A stretch of DNA of 64,000 nucleotides from Maridesulfovibrio sp. (GCF_963666665.1 NZ_OY762999.1:1865501-1929500), one strand, 5' to 3'; positions 51,946 to 62,313 are shown, counted from the stretch's first letter. Notes: generated from the sequence alone by a model not told the origin. Translations and numbers: made by a program.

Positions 51946-54900
51946 TTATCTGGCATCAGCATCAATAGCTTCATCAATGTAAACATCCATATTCAAATCA
52001 ATTATTGCGGAATCAATTTCAGCAGAAGAATCGTCCGGAGAATCAAATACGGCCATAGCTTCAGCAACCTGACAAGCTTCAGTTGCTACGCTCCCCCCAT
52101 CTCCAATACCTGAATCTGAACGTGAATCTGAAATGGATTCAGAGTTATTCTCATAAGGTTGTTCATCGTTATCAAACGATTCAACAGCTTGCTCCTGTAA
52201 CCACGCATCCCCAGAAGAAACATCTCCATTAATACTCTCCGCAGGCGGATCATCGAGCCCTTGAATATCGCTGCCCTGCTGCTCCTGTAACCACGCATCT
52301 TCAGGAGAAACATCATGATTAAAGCTTTCTTCCGGCCCATCCTCCAGTCCTGGAGTGTCACTGTCCTGCTGATCCTGTAGCCACATATCTTCAGGGGAAA
52401 CATCACTCTCGACACTCTCTTCCGTAACTTCTTGCTGCTCAGTCGTACTATTCTGCTCCTGAATATCGGCAATTACCTCATCCACCATTTCGTTGAGAAC
52501 CTGTCTACCTTCCTCTGTATCTTCGGCCACTTGTACAATCCGGCTAGACCCATCGTCATTATCGATACGAACATAACGAGAATCGTCATACAGAAAAGCA
52601 ACATCCCCCAGAATACCGACTTCACCATCAGTTGTCTCGAAAGACGTCTTCCCGAATAATACGGTATCGCCCAAACGCTCGGCCTGCCAATCACTACTCA
52701 GACCAATGGAAGACACTCCAATTATTTCGAGATCGATAAATTCTCCATGCTCGCAGATTCCATTTTCGTTAGCGTCCTGCCAAATTCCGAAACGATCCCA
52801 TAAATCATCCTCAGCATTGAACTCTCCGTCGCTATTGGAATCATAGCCCAGAGCCAATCCCTCAAGGTCTGTGCGGGCATCATCATGGTCAGCGGCAAAA
52901 GAAATCTCGTCAAAACCTTCAATCTTACCATCGTCATTACGATCGAATGCAAGCAAACCATCGTCGCCACTTACCCAAGCCAAATGTTCTATGAACTCGT
53001 CATTATTAACATCCATATAGACATCTGAATCATCAATGCCTATAAATTCCAGACCATCGTTATCCAGATCCATGGCTATAGGCTTTTTTCCACCGCCATC
53101 AGGCTTTTCGGGGTTGGTGATAGATATTGTATGAGTGGAACTGGCACCGTGTGGGTCGGTAATACGAACGACCATGGAGTCTGTCTGATTACCTCCATCG
53201 TAGGAAAAAGAACCGTCACTGCTTACAGAAAATCCGTCCCCTGAGACTAACTGATAGGTTAGCGAAGAATCATCAACATCGGTACCGAGCACACGTCCAG
53301 AGCCGCTGTATGGTGAATGCTGGCCGGAATACTGGGCCCCACCGGCCTGAATTGTCGGAGCGTCGTTAACCGCTTCCACGGTAACGCTCACTGTAGAAGA
53401 ATGCTCCAGCCCTTTATCGTCGCAGGCGGTATAAGTGAAAGAGGCTTCGCCGTAATAGTTATGCGAAGGCACAAACCTGATATCACCACCGGAGGTGAGG
53501 CTGACAGAGCCGTTTACCGCTGCAGAGACATTAGAAATATGCATGGGGTCGCCATCAAAATCTATATCATTGGCAAAAACGTCTTCCTTGGAAATTATTA
53601 CAGCTGTATCTTCGCGAGTGGATGCGGTATCCGCCTGAGTATAAGGTCTGTTGTTGCGCCCATCCAGATAGATGACAGCATCATCGAACTGCAATGTTTC
53701 AACTTCGGATACCGTGTCACTACCAGAATCGGTCCCGGAGGCACCGTTCCAGACAACAGAAGCTGCCCTGTCTTCGGTTTTGGTTACGGTGTAATCAGAA
53801 AACTTTCCGCTGAATACTGCGACATCGTCACCTTCGCCACCTTCAATTACATCATCGCCAATGCCTCCGGTAAGGATATCGTCGCCACCGCCACCGATCA
53901 GATTATCATTTCCAGCACCACCAACCAACTTGTTGATAAGATCATCCCCGGTCAACACATCATCATGCGAAGATCCTATGATATTCTCGAAACCGTCCAG
54001 AGAATCTGCCTCAGCATATCCATCCACTCCAGCAAAACCGACGGCAAGACTGGCATAAACCTTAGTATCGGACAATTCATATGAGACTGTATCTTCACCA
54101 TCGCCGCCGGAGAGAACATCTCGGCCCGAACCGGACAGAACCAGATCGTCTCCGTCTCCTAAATCAGCAACAATGGATTCTGCGCCGCTAATCCGAAATG
54201 TATCTGCATGATTGCCGCCGACAGCAATCTCCACATTGGCCGCGCTAAGATCAATATCAAGCCCGCTGTCACCGGTGACGATAAGCGTATCCGTACCTTC
54301 CCCGGCGTCAATGATGGTATCTTCACTATCCACATAAAGAGTATCATCGCCGTCGCCGCCGTGAAACGCATCATTTCCGGCACCACCGATTAAAGTATCA
54401 TCACCGTCATTCCCTGTGAGGGCATCAGTTCCGGCTCCACCATCAATATATACTGATGCGGAGGTTGAAGTATAAATATTGTCGGAGTTAGCTCCACCAT
54501 AGGCGCGTTCAATATTATTCTCACCAAGATCGACTGTGATCCCTGTGCTTCCATCTGCAACAAGAGTATCGTAACCGTCGCCGCCGTCATAAATTTTATC
54601 GTCCGCATCCACATGTAAGACATCATTGCCGTCACCGCCATAAAGGCTATCTTCTCCGGCATCACCCCAAAGAACATCGGCACCGTCTTCTCCACGCAGT
54701 TCATCAGCTCCAGCACCGCCGTGCAATTCATCATCCCCGGCAACGTCGGAAGCTTTAACTGTGATTTCTTTTGGCTCGCTGGAAGCTGTAACAGGCCCAG
54801 TATCAGGATCAATATCGGTTGTGGTGGCAATGACTGCAACGGTGTAATCTTCAGCACCTGCGGGAACAGTTATTTCAAGCCCTTCGATCTGGTCGGCTGT

Positions 54901-57900
54901 AAGGCTCCATACTCCCGATCCAACCGGCATTTCGGTTCCGGCACTAAGATACCCTCCGACAGGAACACCGAACACAGCCAAAGTCAGGGTTTCACTCCCG
55001 TCTGCATCGGGCTGCACCATTGTAGAATCAATTACCAGAGGCGAAGTGGACAATCCTTTTGCACTGTCACCATATATAACATCATTACCGGCAGCACCGT
55101 AAACAGTATCGTCACCTCCACCGGCATGGAAAGTATCCTCTACAGCTGTACCGTTCATGAGCTCGCCTGTACTGGTATCGGAGACAGCCAAGATTTCCTC
55201 AACAACGGTAAGAGTCGGAGCATTGGTAGTAGCCTGAACTTGGACCGTAAAGGAACTGACCTTGCTTTTAACGGAATACGCACCGAACTGGGTTAGTGAA
55301 AGCCCCAATTCAAAATCCGCAGCCCAGTCATTCGGCATCAGTAACTTGAGACCTTCCAGATGACTGTATTCAAGAGTCCAATTGCCTGATCCTGTATGAG
55401 TTCCTGCAGATAGAGAGACTCCTTCAGGCACTCCTGAAATTATGATTAAGGCCTTTCCCGGATTGCTTAAATGTACGTTCAAGTCCAGATCAATGGAACT
55501 ATCTTCATCTCCGCTGGCAGAGGGAGAAGATTCTGCGATAAGGATTTCAGGTTCAGGGTCGCTATCTCCATTTATCTCAGCCCCCTCTCCGTCTTCTTCA
55601 ACTTCAACATTCTCTTCAGCATCATCTTCTGCAACAGCCTCGGCGGTAGAAACTTCTCCGCCCTCTGCCGGTTCTGCTTCAGCACTCTGCTCCAGATCCA
55701 GCTCCGGCATAGCAACAGAACTAAAAGAGCTTGTTTCCAGCTGCTCCTCATCTGCGCTATCTTCATCTGATGGAACAACTACATTATCACTCTCTGCAGC
55801 CCCGTTTGTTGCTGTGTTTTCAGACAAAGAGCTCTCAATGTCCGCCGCCTGATCTGCTGCATTAACAACCACATCCTGCGCGTCATCACCAGTAACGGTT
55901 CCGCCGGATGTTCCAACCACCTGATCAGGTGTAAGATCATAAAATTCATCGGCAGCCGAAGACTCATCGGTTGCCATCACTGCGGCAATACCCAAAGCTG
56001 CGGCCATGGCCATCATGCTGGCTCTGGAAGGCAACACACGGGAACCGGAAGATTTATATTCTTCCTCTTCTTCCTCTTCGTCTGCTCCACCTGAAGCCAC
56101 AACTGTATCAAGCCTGTTGACAACGGAATCGTCAAACTGGAAAAATTCTACATCCTTAAGGACATCTTCATCTCCGGTACCGTCCTTGCGACGTACGGTA
56201 GTCCGTCCATTCTCAGTCTTGATGATATAGTCACCGGCATCGCCATCAAAAATAGCAGTATCAGTGCCTGTACCACCTACAAGGTAATCACTGCCTTCGC
56301 CGCCCACGAGCACATCGTCCCCGGAACCACCGATCAGAACATCGTCCCCGGAACCTCCGGAAAGCATATCGTTTCCATCACCACCAGAGGCAAAGTCATC
56401 ATCGGCCCCTGCAAAGACCGAATCATTGGCCGCGCCTCCGGAAGCCCGGTCGCGCCCACCATCACCGAAAATATTATCTGAATCAGCACCGCCATCAATA
56501 ACGTCATCCCCAGCCCCGGCATTGATAACATCTTCACCTGCTCCACCGAGAACAACATCATCCCCGCCAGCGGAAGCAATGGCATCATCACCCGCTCCGC
56601 TGTCAATCACGTTTGCTTTAGCGTCCCCCTTAAGGACATCACGCTGAGAGGAACCAGTAAGGTTTTCGATGCTGACCAGCTTGTCGCCCGCAGCATCACC
56701 ACCTTTAGCTGTGCCTGCGGCCAAATCAATATCCACACCGGCATCCGAGCTTGAATAATCGGCAGTATCGTTCCCGGCTCCACCCTTGAGTGTATCGCGT
56801 CCTTTACCGCCGGACATGACATCATCACCACTTGTGCCGCCAAGCACATCATTCATATCGGTACCGGAGATACCATCAGTGCCGAGACGTTCGGCCATGA
56901 CCTCACCCAGATTAACAGGGCCGGAGTTCTCGGTAACACCGAAACTTTCCACCAGCCCACCAAGGGAAACAATAGTCCCGTCGGACAGAGTCAGCATGGA
57001 AGAATCTTTCTTCCAATTATCCCAATCTGAAATAGTAAAACGAGGCTGGAGGTCAGAAAAATCAGCATCCGGGTTCTCCGGATCATTAACAGCAATAGTA
57101 AGCCGACCATGGGAAAGTTCCATGGAGAGGTCATTCAGATGTTGCCCGGAAAAATTCACTCCGCTGGCTGCCAGCAGCTTGCCGAGCTTGCTGAAGCCAT
57201 CCGAATAATGTTCTTGATCAAGTCGGAGTCCTTCTACTTGCTTAAGTACATCCTTCCAGAACTCAATCTCTTCGGCCATCTTGTTGGCCTGAGCACGCAA
57301 TTCAGCAGGGGTAACCTCTGAATCAGCCGCAAGCTCATCGGCCCTTTGCAGAAGTTCTTCAATCTCGCCTTCCGCCTCCAGCAACTGGTCGATCTCGTCC
57401 TGATTCTCAACGTAGGTGCGGTATTTCTCCGCAGCCTGAACATCTTCCAGCAGCTCCTCAATCGTGGTGGCTCGGGAATTATAAATGGCCCGCTTGATGA
57501 TAGGGTCGCCACCCTCAATCTGAATGCTGCGGATGGTAGCCAGCAATCCTCTATCAACACCATCAGAAAGGGAATCAATAGGTTCACCGTTAAGGTGCTT
57601 CTCATCTTTGGTATAGCCGATGGTAACTTTACCGATATCCCCGGCATTAAGGATAGAACCGCCGCTGGCCTCAATAAGGGCATTCAGGGTATCGGCCATG
57701 GAGGAGATCGTTTCACCGAGTCCGCCACCGTCCCCGCCATGCTCCATTTCCATATGGGTCAACTCGAACTCACCGTCCGCATTGAGCTCCATAACAGCCT
57801 CGGCATGTGGCGGCGGCGGAGGCTCAGGCTTGCTGCCGCCAAACAATCCGCCAAAGAAACAACCGATAATGGTACCCACAAAGGCACCGATAAGGGCACC

Positions 57901-59628
57901 CACAAAAGGGATAGGAATACAAACCTGCGCCATCCCAGCCATCTTAGCGATACTTACCGCTGCAGCAGCACCGCCCCATGCACCGAGAGCCGAGCCCATG
58001 GAACTACCGATAGCTTCTGCCTGAGTATCAATATCCACGACCTGACGCCCCAGATACCCACCCAGAAATCCACCGCCCATGCTGGCCCAGTTCGCAGGAT
58101 TAGAAAAACCTTCAAACCCGCCTAATAGCGAATCTTTCCCTATCATGGGGTTAAAATCAGCTAATTTAAGCCCCTCTTCAATTACAGACGAAATAGCGAA
58201 ATCCGTGACCGTTTCAAACAAGGCCCCGCCGAAATCACCGCCTACATCGAGAAGATTGGAAAGTTCTGAAGTAAGAAAAGAGGAAGCAAGGCCGACTCCA
58301 GCCCCTACGGCATTCTGGCCGAAATCGCTGGTGGCGAAATCTTCATAAACATTATTGCCCGCTTGGCCGTTGCCGGTAAAAAAATCATCAAAAGCATCAA
58401 TATTACCGCCGACAACTTCACCAATATTGCGCCCGAAAGTCTGCCCCACCGCACTGACAGCAGCAGTCTCAAAACGCCCATCTATACCAAGGGCCATACC
58501 GATATGGGAGCCGACAATGGAACCGATGGTTCCGGTGATGACGTTATCTACTGCTGGTGCGTCTGCATTCTCTTCGGCGGACTTGTTCTCGTCCTGATCT
58601 TCACCGGACGCATTCTGTTCATCTTTATTTTCAGTAGGATTGTCTTCATTTGCAGGATCATCAGCACTATCTGCATCTTTCTGATCATGAGGGTCAGAAT
58701 TATTTTCAGAAGAAGTTGTGGCTGTATCTTCGGCAGTTTTTGTTTCTTGTGCTTTTTTTATTGCTGCTTCACGTTCGTCTTTGATTCTCTGCTTTATTTC
58801 GGCTTCTTTATCCTTAGTAGGAATCTCAAGGTCAGCGCCTGCATATATCTTATCTGGGTCATCAATATTATTATGCTCACGCAGCACATCAACTGGAACA
58901 CCTGATTTTTTTGAAATCGCAGTCAAAGTGTCATCGGGCTGGATTTTGTAAGTGCTATTGCGGGGGATAATCTGAGAAGTATTGTTTTGCGGGGTGGGAG
59001 TTACCAGATTATCTGGCTGGGGTGTATTTGTTGAGCTGGTGTCACCTGACCCCTGGTTCTGATTCAAATCGGTGTCTTTAATGGGAGTTGAGTCAGCTCC
59101 TGCGTGTTTGTCTGGGTTGTAACCAGAAATTGTTGAATTTGTAGAATTGTCACCGGCCTCTACGGTGTCCCAACTAACTAGTTCAATTCTCTCTGACAAC
59201 TCACCACCATGGGACAGCTTAACCCCCATATAGTTTGCTACAACTTTACCATCAACTGCCACCTCTAAAAATAAAGCATTACCACTGTATCCTATACTAC
59301 CTGTCAATGAACCCTCGGCCTTAAAATCCTCGGTCCCAATATCAGTTGAGGCAAAAACTGAAGTAATAACACCACCATCACTTAACGAACAACGCACTCC
59401 AACGTCTGCAAGCTTAACCGAACGACTGCCTTCAAAAACAAAGGCATCAACATTACCATGCTTATCAAGCGCTACTTCCCCGCTAAGTGTACCAAAAATG
59501 GTTTTACCACTAGCATTTATACCTGTAATCTTACGAGTTACAGGATCAATAGTAATATCGCCATCAAAATCTCCGATAAACTTTCGGAAATCAGTAACGC
59601 TCCCGATTTTTTTAGGTATAGAAGGCAT
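51946..59628 (-). CDS. Giant RTX protein with LysM domain, type I secretion substrate
   Basis: About 2560 residues. In order: a beta-rich N-terminus (1-155); a Ser/Thr/Asn-rich linker; LysM (about 229-273, YKIQPDDTLTAISKKSGVP); an acidic linker; a glycine-rich hydrophobic region (365-610) ending in PEPPPPP that may insert in membranes; a helical region (730-800); Ca-binding GGxGxDxL repeats (about 925-1135, 1495-1530 and 1630-1955); a cadherin-like segment; a C-terminal EF-hand-like region (DMNNDEF-, DRNDDGK- and DSNSDGE-type loops); three copies of an xDVSPEDAWLQEQ unit; and a secretion tail. ATG at 59628 is chosen; a GTG at 59637 is possible. Ribosome-binding is weak, so coupling to the upstream gene is likely. 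It could be a toxin or an adhesin. Confidence 0.92.
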   Translation of the reverse strand: MPSIPKKIGSVTDFRKFIGDFDGDITIDPVTRKITGINASGKTIFGTLSGEVALDKHGNVDAFVFEGSRSVKLADVGVRCSLSDGGVITSVFASTDIGTEDFKAEGSLTGSIGYSGNALFLEVAVDGKVVANYMGVKLSHGGELSERIELVSWDTVEAGDNSTNSTISGYNPDKHAGADSTPIKDTDLNQNQGSGDTSSTNTPQPDNLVTPTPQNNTSQIIPRNSTYKIQPDDTLTAISKKSGVPVDVLREHNNIDDPDKIYAGADLEIPTKDKEAEIKQRIKDEREAAIKKAQETKTAEDTATTSSENNSDPHDQKDADSADDPANEDNPTENKDEQNASGEDQDENKSAEENADAPAVDNVITGTIGSIVGSHIGMALGIDGRFETAAVSAVGQTFGRNIGEVVGGNIDAFDDFFTGNGQAGNNVYEDFATSDFGQNAVGAGVGLASSFLTSELSNLLDVGGDFGGALFETVTDFAISSVIEEGLKLADFNPMIGKDSLLGGFEGFSNPANWASMGGGFLGGYLGRQVVDIDTQAEAIGSSMGSALGAWGGAAAAVSIAKMAGMAQVCIPIPFVGALIGAFVGTIIGCFFGGLFGGSKPEPPPPPHAEAVMELNADGEFELTHMEMEHGGDGGGLGETISSMADTLNALIEASGGSILNAGDIGKVTIGYTKDEKHLNGEPIDSLSDGVDRGLLATIRSIQIEGGDPIIKRAIYNSRATTIEELLEDVQAAEKYRTYVENQDEIDQLLEAEGEIEELLQRADELAADSEVTPAELRAQANKMAEEIEFWKDVLKQVEGLRLDQEHYSDGFSKLGKLLAASGVNFSGQHLNDLSMELSHGRLTIAVNDPENPDADFSDLQPRFTISDWDNWKKDSSMLTLSDGTIVSLGGLVESFGVTENSGPVNLGEVMAERLGTDGISGTDMNDVLGGTSGDDVMSGGKGRDTLKGGAGNDTADYSSSDAGVDIDLAAGTAKGGDAAGDKLVSIENLTGSSQRDVLKGDAKANVIDSGAGDDAIASAGGDDVVLGGAGEDVINAGAGDDVIDGGADSDNIFGDGGRDRASGGAANDSVFAGADDDFASGGDGNDMLSGGSGDDVLIGGSGDDVLVGGEGSDYLVGGTGTDTAIFDGDAGDYIIKTENGRTTVRRKDGTGDEDVLKDVEFFQFDDSVVNRLDTVVASGGADEEEEEEEYKSSGSRVLPSRASMMAMAAALGIAAVMATDESSAADEFYDLTPDQVVGTSGGTVTGDDAQDVVVNAADQAADIESSLSENTATNGAAESDNVVVPSDEDSADEEQLETSSFSSVAMPELDLEQSAEAEPAEGGEVSTAEAVAEDDAEENVEVEEDGEGAEINGDSDPEPEILIAESSPSASGDEDSSIDLDLNVHLSNPGKALIIISGVPEGVSLSAGTHTGSGNWTLEYSHLEGLKLLMPNDWAADFELGLSLTQFGAYSVKSKVSSFTVQVQATTNAPTLTVVEEILAVSDTSTGELMNGTAVEDTFHAGGGDDTVYGAAGNDVIYGDSAKGLSTSPLVIDSTMVQPDADGSETLTLAVFGVPVGGYLSAGTEMPVGSGVWSLTADQIEGLEITVPAGAEDYTVAVIATTTDIDPDTGPVTASSEPKEITVKASDVAGDDELHGGAGADELRGEDGADVLWGDAGEDSLYGGDGNDVLHVDADDKIYDGGDGYDTLVADGSTGITVDLGENNIERAYGGANSDNIYTSTSASVYIDGGAGTDALTGNDGDDTLIGGAGNDAFHGGDGDDTLYVDSEDTIIDAGEGTDTLIVTGDSGLDIDLSAANVEIAVGGNHADTFRISGAESIVADLGDGDDLVLSGSGRDVLSGGDGEDTVSYELSDTKVYASLAVGFAGVDGYAEADSLDGFENIIGSSHDDVLTGDDLINKLVGGAGNDNLIGGGGDDILTGGIGDDVIEGGEGDDVAVFSGKFSDYTVTKTEDRAASVVWNGASGTDSGSDTVSEVETLQFDDAVIYLDGRNNRPYTQADTASTREDTAVIISKEDVFANDIDFDGDPMHISNVSAAVNGSVSLTSGGDIRFVPSHNYYGEASFTYTACDDKGLEHSSTVSVTVEAVNDAPTIQAGGAQYSGQHSPYSGSGRVLGTDVDDSSLTYQLVSGDGFSVSSDGSFSYDGGNQTDSMVVRITDPHGASSTHTISITNPEKPDGGGKKPIAMDLDNDGLEFIGIDDSDVYMDVNNDEFIEHLAWVSGDDGLLAFDRNDDGKIEGFDEISFAADHDDARTDLEGLALGYDSNSDGEFNAEDDLWDRFGIWQDANENGICEHGEFIDLEIIGVSSIGLSSDWQAERLGDTVLFGKTSFETTDGEVGILGDVAFLYDDSRYVRIDNDDGSSRIVQVAEDTEEGRQVLNEMVDEVIADIQEQNSTTEQQEVTEESVESDVSPEDMWLQDQQDSDTPGLEDGPEESFNHDVSPEDAWLQEQQGSDIQGLDDPPAESINGDVSSGDAWLQEQAVESFDNDEQPYENNSESISDSRSDSGIGDGGSVATEACQVAEAMAVFDSPDDSSAEIDSAIIDLNMDVYIDEAIDADAR

Positions 59629-59643
59629 AGGTAACACGAAAAG

Positions 59644-60405
59644 TTAAAGATTGAGTGAAGATAAGTAATCAACCATATTATCTAAAAGAATGGACCGTAT
59701 ATTTTGAAGCGGAGAAAAGGCCTCTACATTAGGGTTATACAAAGCCATAAGATAAGACATATCGGCATAAGAGATAGGGTATATATCGTCATCCTTCATT
59801 ATGATTCTACTGCTTTTTGTTGAGCATGGAACAAAAGCTATTGCATAGTATAAAATCTTCAACATTTGAAATCTAGGACTACGATCTGCCATACAAGTCC
59901 TTTCAAACTTGTATGGGTTCCACAAAACAATAAATCTCTCGGCGTCTCCATGCTTTATAAACTTATAGGTAACACCTTCATCAACCCAAGACTTTATCCT
60001 AGACTCATACGCAGTATCGTCTTCTCCTCTATTCTGTAACAGAGAGCGTAGCGACTTCTTCTTAGCTGTTTTATATAAATTGTCAGTAAGAAATATGCTA
60101 ATATCAGCTGTCCCAGTATCAACATTTCGAAGCCCCAATTTGTTATGAGAAAGAAAGTTATTATAATACTCTAAATAGTTATTATACACACCCATCCAAT
60201 CACTTGGTAACCCAAAAAACTGAATAGTTATCTCATTCTCCCACTTTAGCAGCCTGTCATTAGTCTTGTAAAACAAAGCCGAGAAACACCTATCCAGATA
60301 TGCATTCGCATATTCTTCCATCTCTTCTCTATCAGCAGCATCAGCATTCACAGCCCCAACTCCTACAAACAAAATTAAAACCAAAACCATCAATATATAT
60401 TTCAT
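59644..60405 (-). CDS. Secreted hypothetical protein A (DUF2927-like), paralogue of the next gene
   Basis: A 253-residue protein with a signal peptide (MKYILMVLVLILFVGVGAVN). The mature part has ITIQFFGLPSDWMGVYNNYL and SSRIMKDDDIYPISYADMSYLMALYNP, similar in layout to DUF2927 proteins (uncertain match). It ends 15 bases before the RTX start and is probably co-transcribed with it. A related protein is encoded at 60821-61582. It may be an accessory or immunity factor of the RTX protein; the role is unknown. Confidence 0.75.
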   Translation of the reverse strand: MKYILMVLVLILFVGVGAVNADAADREEMEEYANAYLDRCFSALFYKTNDRLLKWENEITIQFFGLPSDWMGVYNNYLEYYNNFLSHNKLGLRNVDTGTADISIFLTDNLYKTAKKKSLRSLLQNRGEDDTAYESRIKSWVDEGVTYKFIKHGDAERFIVLWNPYKFERTCMADRSPRFQMLKILYYAIAFVPCSTKSSRIIMKDDDIYPISYADMSYLMALYNPNVEAFSPLQNIRSILLDNMVDYLSSLNL

Positions 60406-60775
60406 AAGAATACTCACACAAACAATAAAACCAATGTAAAATAGAAACCAACTCGACCACTAACGCCCTTTCTAAAACAGCACGCTTTCGAGAAATTATG
60501 TTTATTCTAACATACTTTTAACCCTCGCCACTCAAGGATTTTATGAAAATCAACGCCAGCTATTACAGAAATACTAAACAAAGAGCAATAACTTCTATAA
60601 TATATCTTTATCTTTTTAATTAAAAAATTCGCGAGCAAAGAGATAGCCAAAAGGGCTTCGATCTAAACCGGCCAGAGTGATCAAAAATTATAATACGATA
60701 AATATTGAGAGACTGGAGAGTTATGCCGGGGGATATGGGGCAAAATAATATTTTCTTCAGATCAGATGGAGAGCT
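60361..60775. repeat. Duplicated upstream and signal-peptide segment, copy 1
   Basis: About 415 bases, nearly identical to 61538-61951 (offset 1177): the signal-peptide codons and the whole upstream region of the paralogous gene. It marks a tandem duplication of gene plus promoter. The intergenic part (60418-60820) holds no gene. Confidence 0.85.
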
Positions 60776-60820
60776 TATTTTTTTGGGCACAATAGACATA
60801 ATTTAAATTCCTCAAACTTA

Positions 60821-61582
60821 CTACTTACGCTTTCTTATAGCTGAAAGATAATTAACCATATTCTTTAAAATTTTACCTCTTGCCTCTGAAATAGGGGCAA
60901 AAGATTTAATACTTTTATCATATATAGAAACCATGTAAGAAGCATCAAGGTAATTCAAACCGTAAACTCGTTTACCTACAACAAGGCTATTGCATTTTGT
61001 AGTTGGTGGAACAAAAGTCAATGCACAATAAAGAATTCTCTGAATTTGAAAACGAGGATCTCTCTCTACTTTATTTCTAGCTGGATATACTAACGGATCC
61101 CAAAGAGCGACAAATCTAGCGCCATCTTCAAATCTTTTATACTTGAGAACTATTCCGTCCTTTTTATAACTAGAAACTTCATCATCATAATCATCTTCGC
61201 TTTGCGAATTAATCTTTAAAAGACTTTTAATATTTGGAGAAAGAGCTGTTTTAGTCAGATCGTTTGACACAACAATCATAATGTCGGCATCCCCACTCTC
61301 TACACCTTCAATGACAACACCTTCACTATTTAACTTTGAATTAAAATAGTCTAAATACATATGATAAATAGGATTTAATTCCTCTGGCAAACCAATCATT
61401 CGGATTGTTATGTGGTCATCCCACTTAAGCAAGGTATCATTATTTTTATAAAACAAAGTGGATAGATATAGGTCTAAGTATTTCCCTATTCCATTAGAAG
61501 CATCACTATCCGTAGCTTTAGCACTCACAGAACCCCCCCCCACAAACAAAATTAAAACCAAAACCATCAATATATATTTCAT
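60821..61582 (-). CDS. Secreted hypothetical protein B (DUF2927-like) with poly-G tract
   Basis: A 253-residue paralogue of the preceding protein, with near-identical signal peptide and upstream DNA but a diverged mature part (ITIRMIGLPEELNPIYHMYL, GKRVYGLNYLDASYMVSIYD). A G9 tract (61533-61541 on the minus strand) in the signal peptide encodes the Gly-Gly-Gly run. Slippage there would switch the gene off, so it is a phase-variation candidate. Function unknown. Confidence 0.75.
   Translation of the reverse strand: MKYILMVLVLILFVGGGSVSAKATDSDASNGIGKYLDLYLSTLFYKNNDTLLKWDDHITIRMIGLPEELNPIYHMYLDYFNSKLNSEGVVIEGVESGDADIMIVVSNDLTKTALSPNIKSLLKINSQSEDDYDDEVSSYKKDGIVLKYKRFEDGARFVALWDPLVYPARNKVERDPRFQIQRILYCALTFVPPTTKCNSLVVGKRVYGLNYLDASYMVSIYDKSIKSFAPISEARGKILKNMVNYLSAIRKRK
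61533..61541. repeat. G9 tract in the signal peptide of protein B
   Basis: Nine C on the plus strand, nine G in the coding strand, inside codons of the signal peptide. The paralogue has no such tract at this position. Confidence 0.7.
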
Positions 61583-61951
61583 AAGAAGACTCACACAAAA
61601 AATAAAACCAATGTAAAATAGAAACCAACTCGACCACTAACGCCCTTTCTAAAACAGCACGCTTTCGAGAAATTATATTTATCCTAACATAATTTTAACC
61701 CGTACCACTCAAGGGTTTTCCAGAAAGCAACGCCAGCTATTACAGAAATACTAAATAGAGAGCAATAACTTTTATAATATATCTTTATTTTTTTAATTAA
61801 AAAATTCGCGAGCAAAGAGATAGCCAATAGGGCTTCGATCTAAACCGGCTGGAGTGATCAAAAATTATAATACTATGAATATTATGGAACCGGAGAGTTA
61901 TGCTAGGGTGTGGTGTAAACTAGTGTTTTCTTCAAATCAGACAGAGAGCTT
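61538..61951. repeat. Duplicated upstream and signal-peptide segment, copy 2
   Basis: Partner of 60361-60775. Similarity fades near 61951. From there to 62313 nothing recognisable is seen; this is AT-rich sequence between the last island gene and the right end. Confidence 0.85.
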
Positions 61952-62313
61952 GCTTAATAGTATTGATAGCCTCAAATTTATTGATTCCCACTCTCACGGA
62001 CAAAAGGAAATCGACGACATCAGTGCATAGACATTATCAAAACCAGCGCTCTCTATTATAGAAGCACTAAGCAATTGGCAAGCGCTTATTAATATATTTT
62101 TATATTATTTACACATTGGGCGATTAAAAATATAAAACACACTGTTTTATCGATCGAACGAAACCAAAGCCATTGAGTATATCAATATCAAAACTAATTA
62201 AGGAAAGAAATTTTACTGCTGAGTGAGGATAGATAGAGTTACTATAAATACCTACAAGCAACTCGCGACGCAATGGAATTTATACTAAATCTATCAAAGA
62301 ACGATATATCCTA

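Noticed and set aside
55442..55852. Plus-strand serine-rich frame over the RTX gene
   Set aside because: It is the complement of the acidic Glu/Ala/Asp-rich RTX region, which gives Ser-rich shadow frames.
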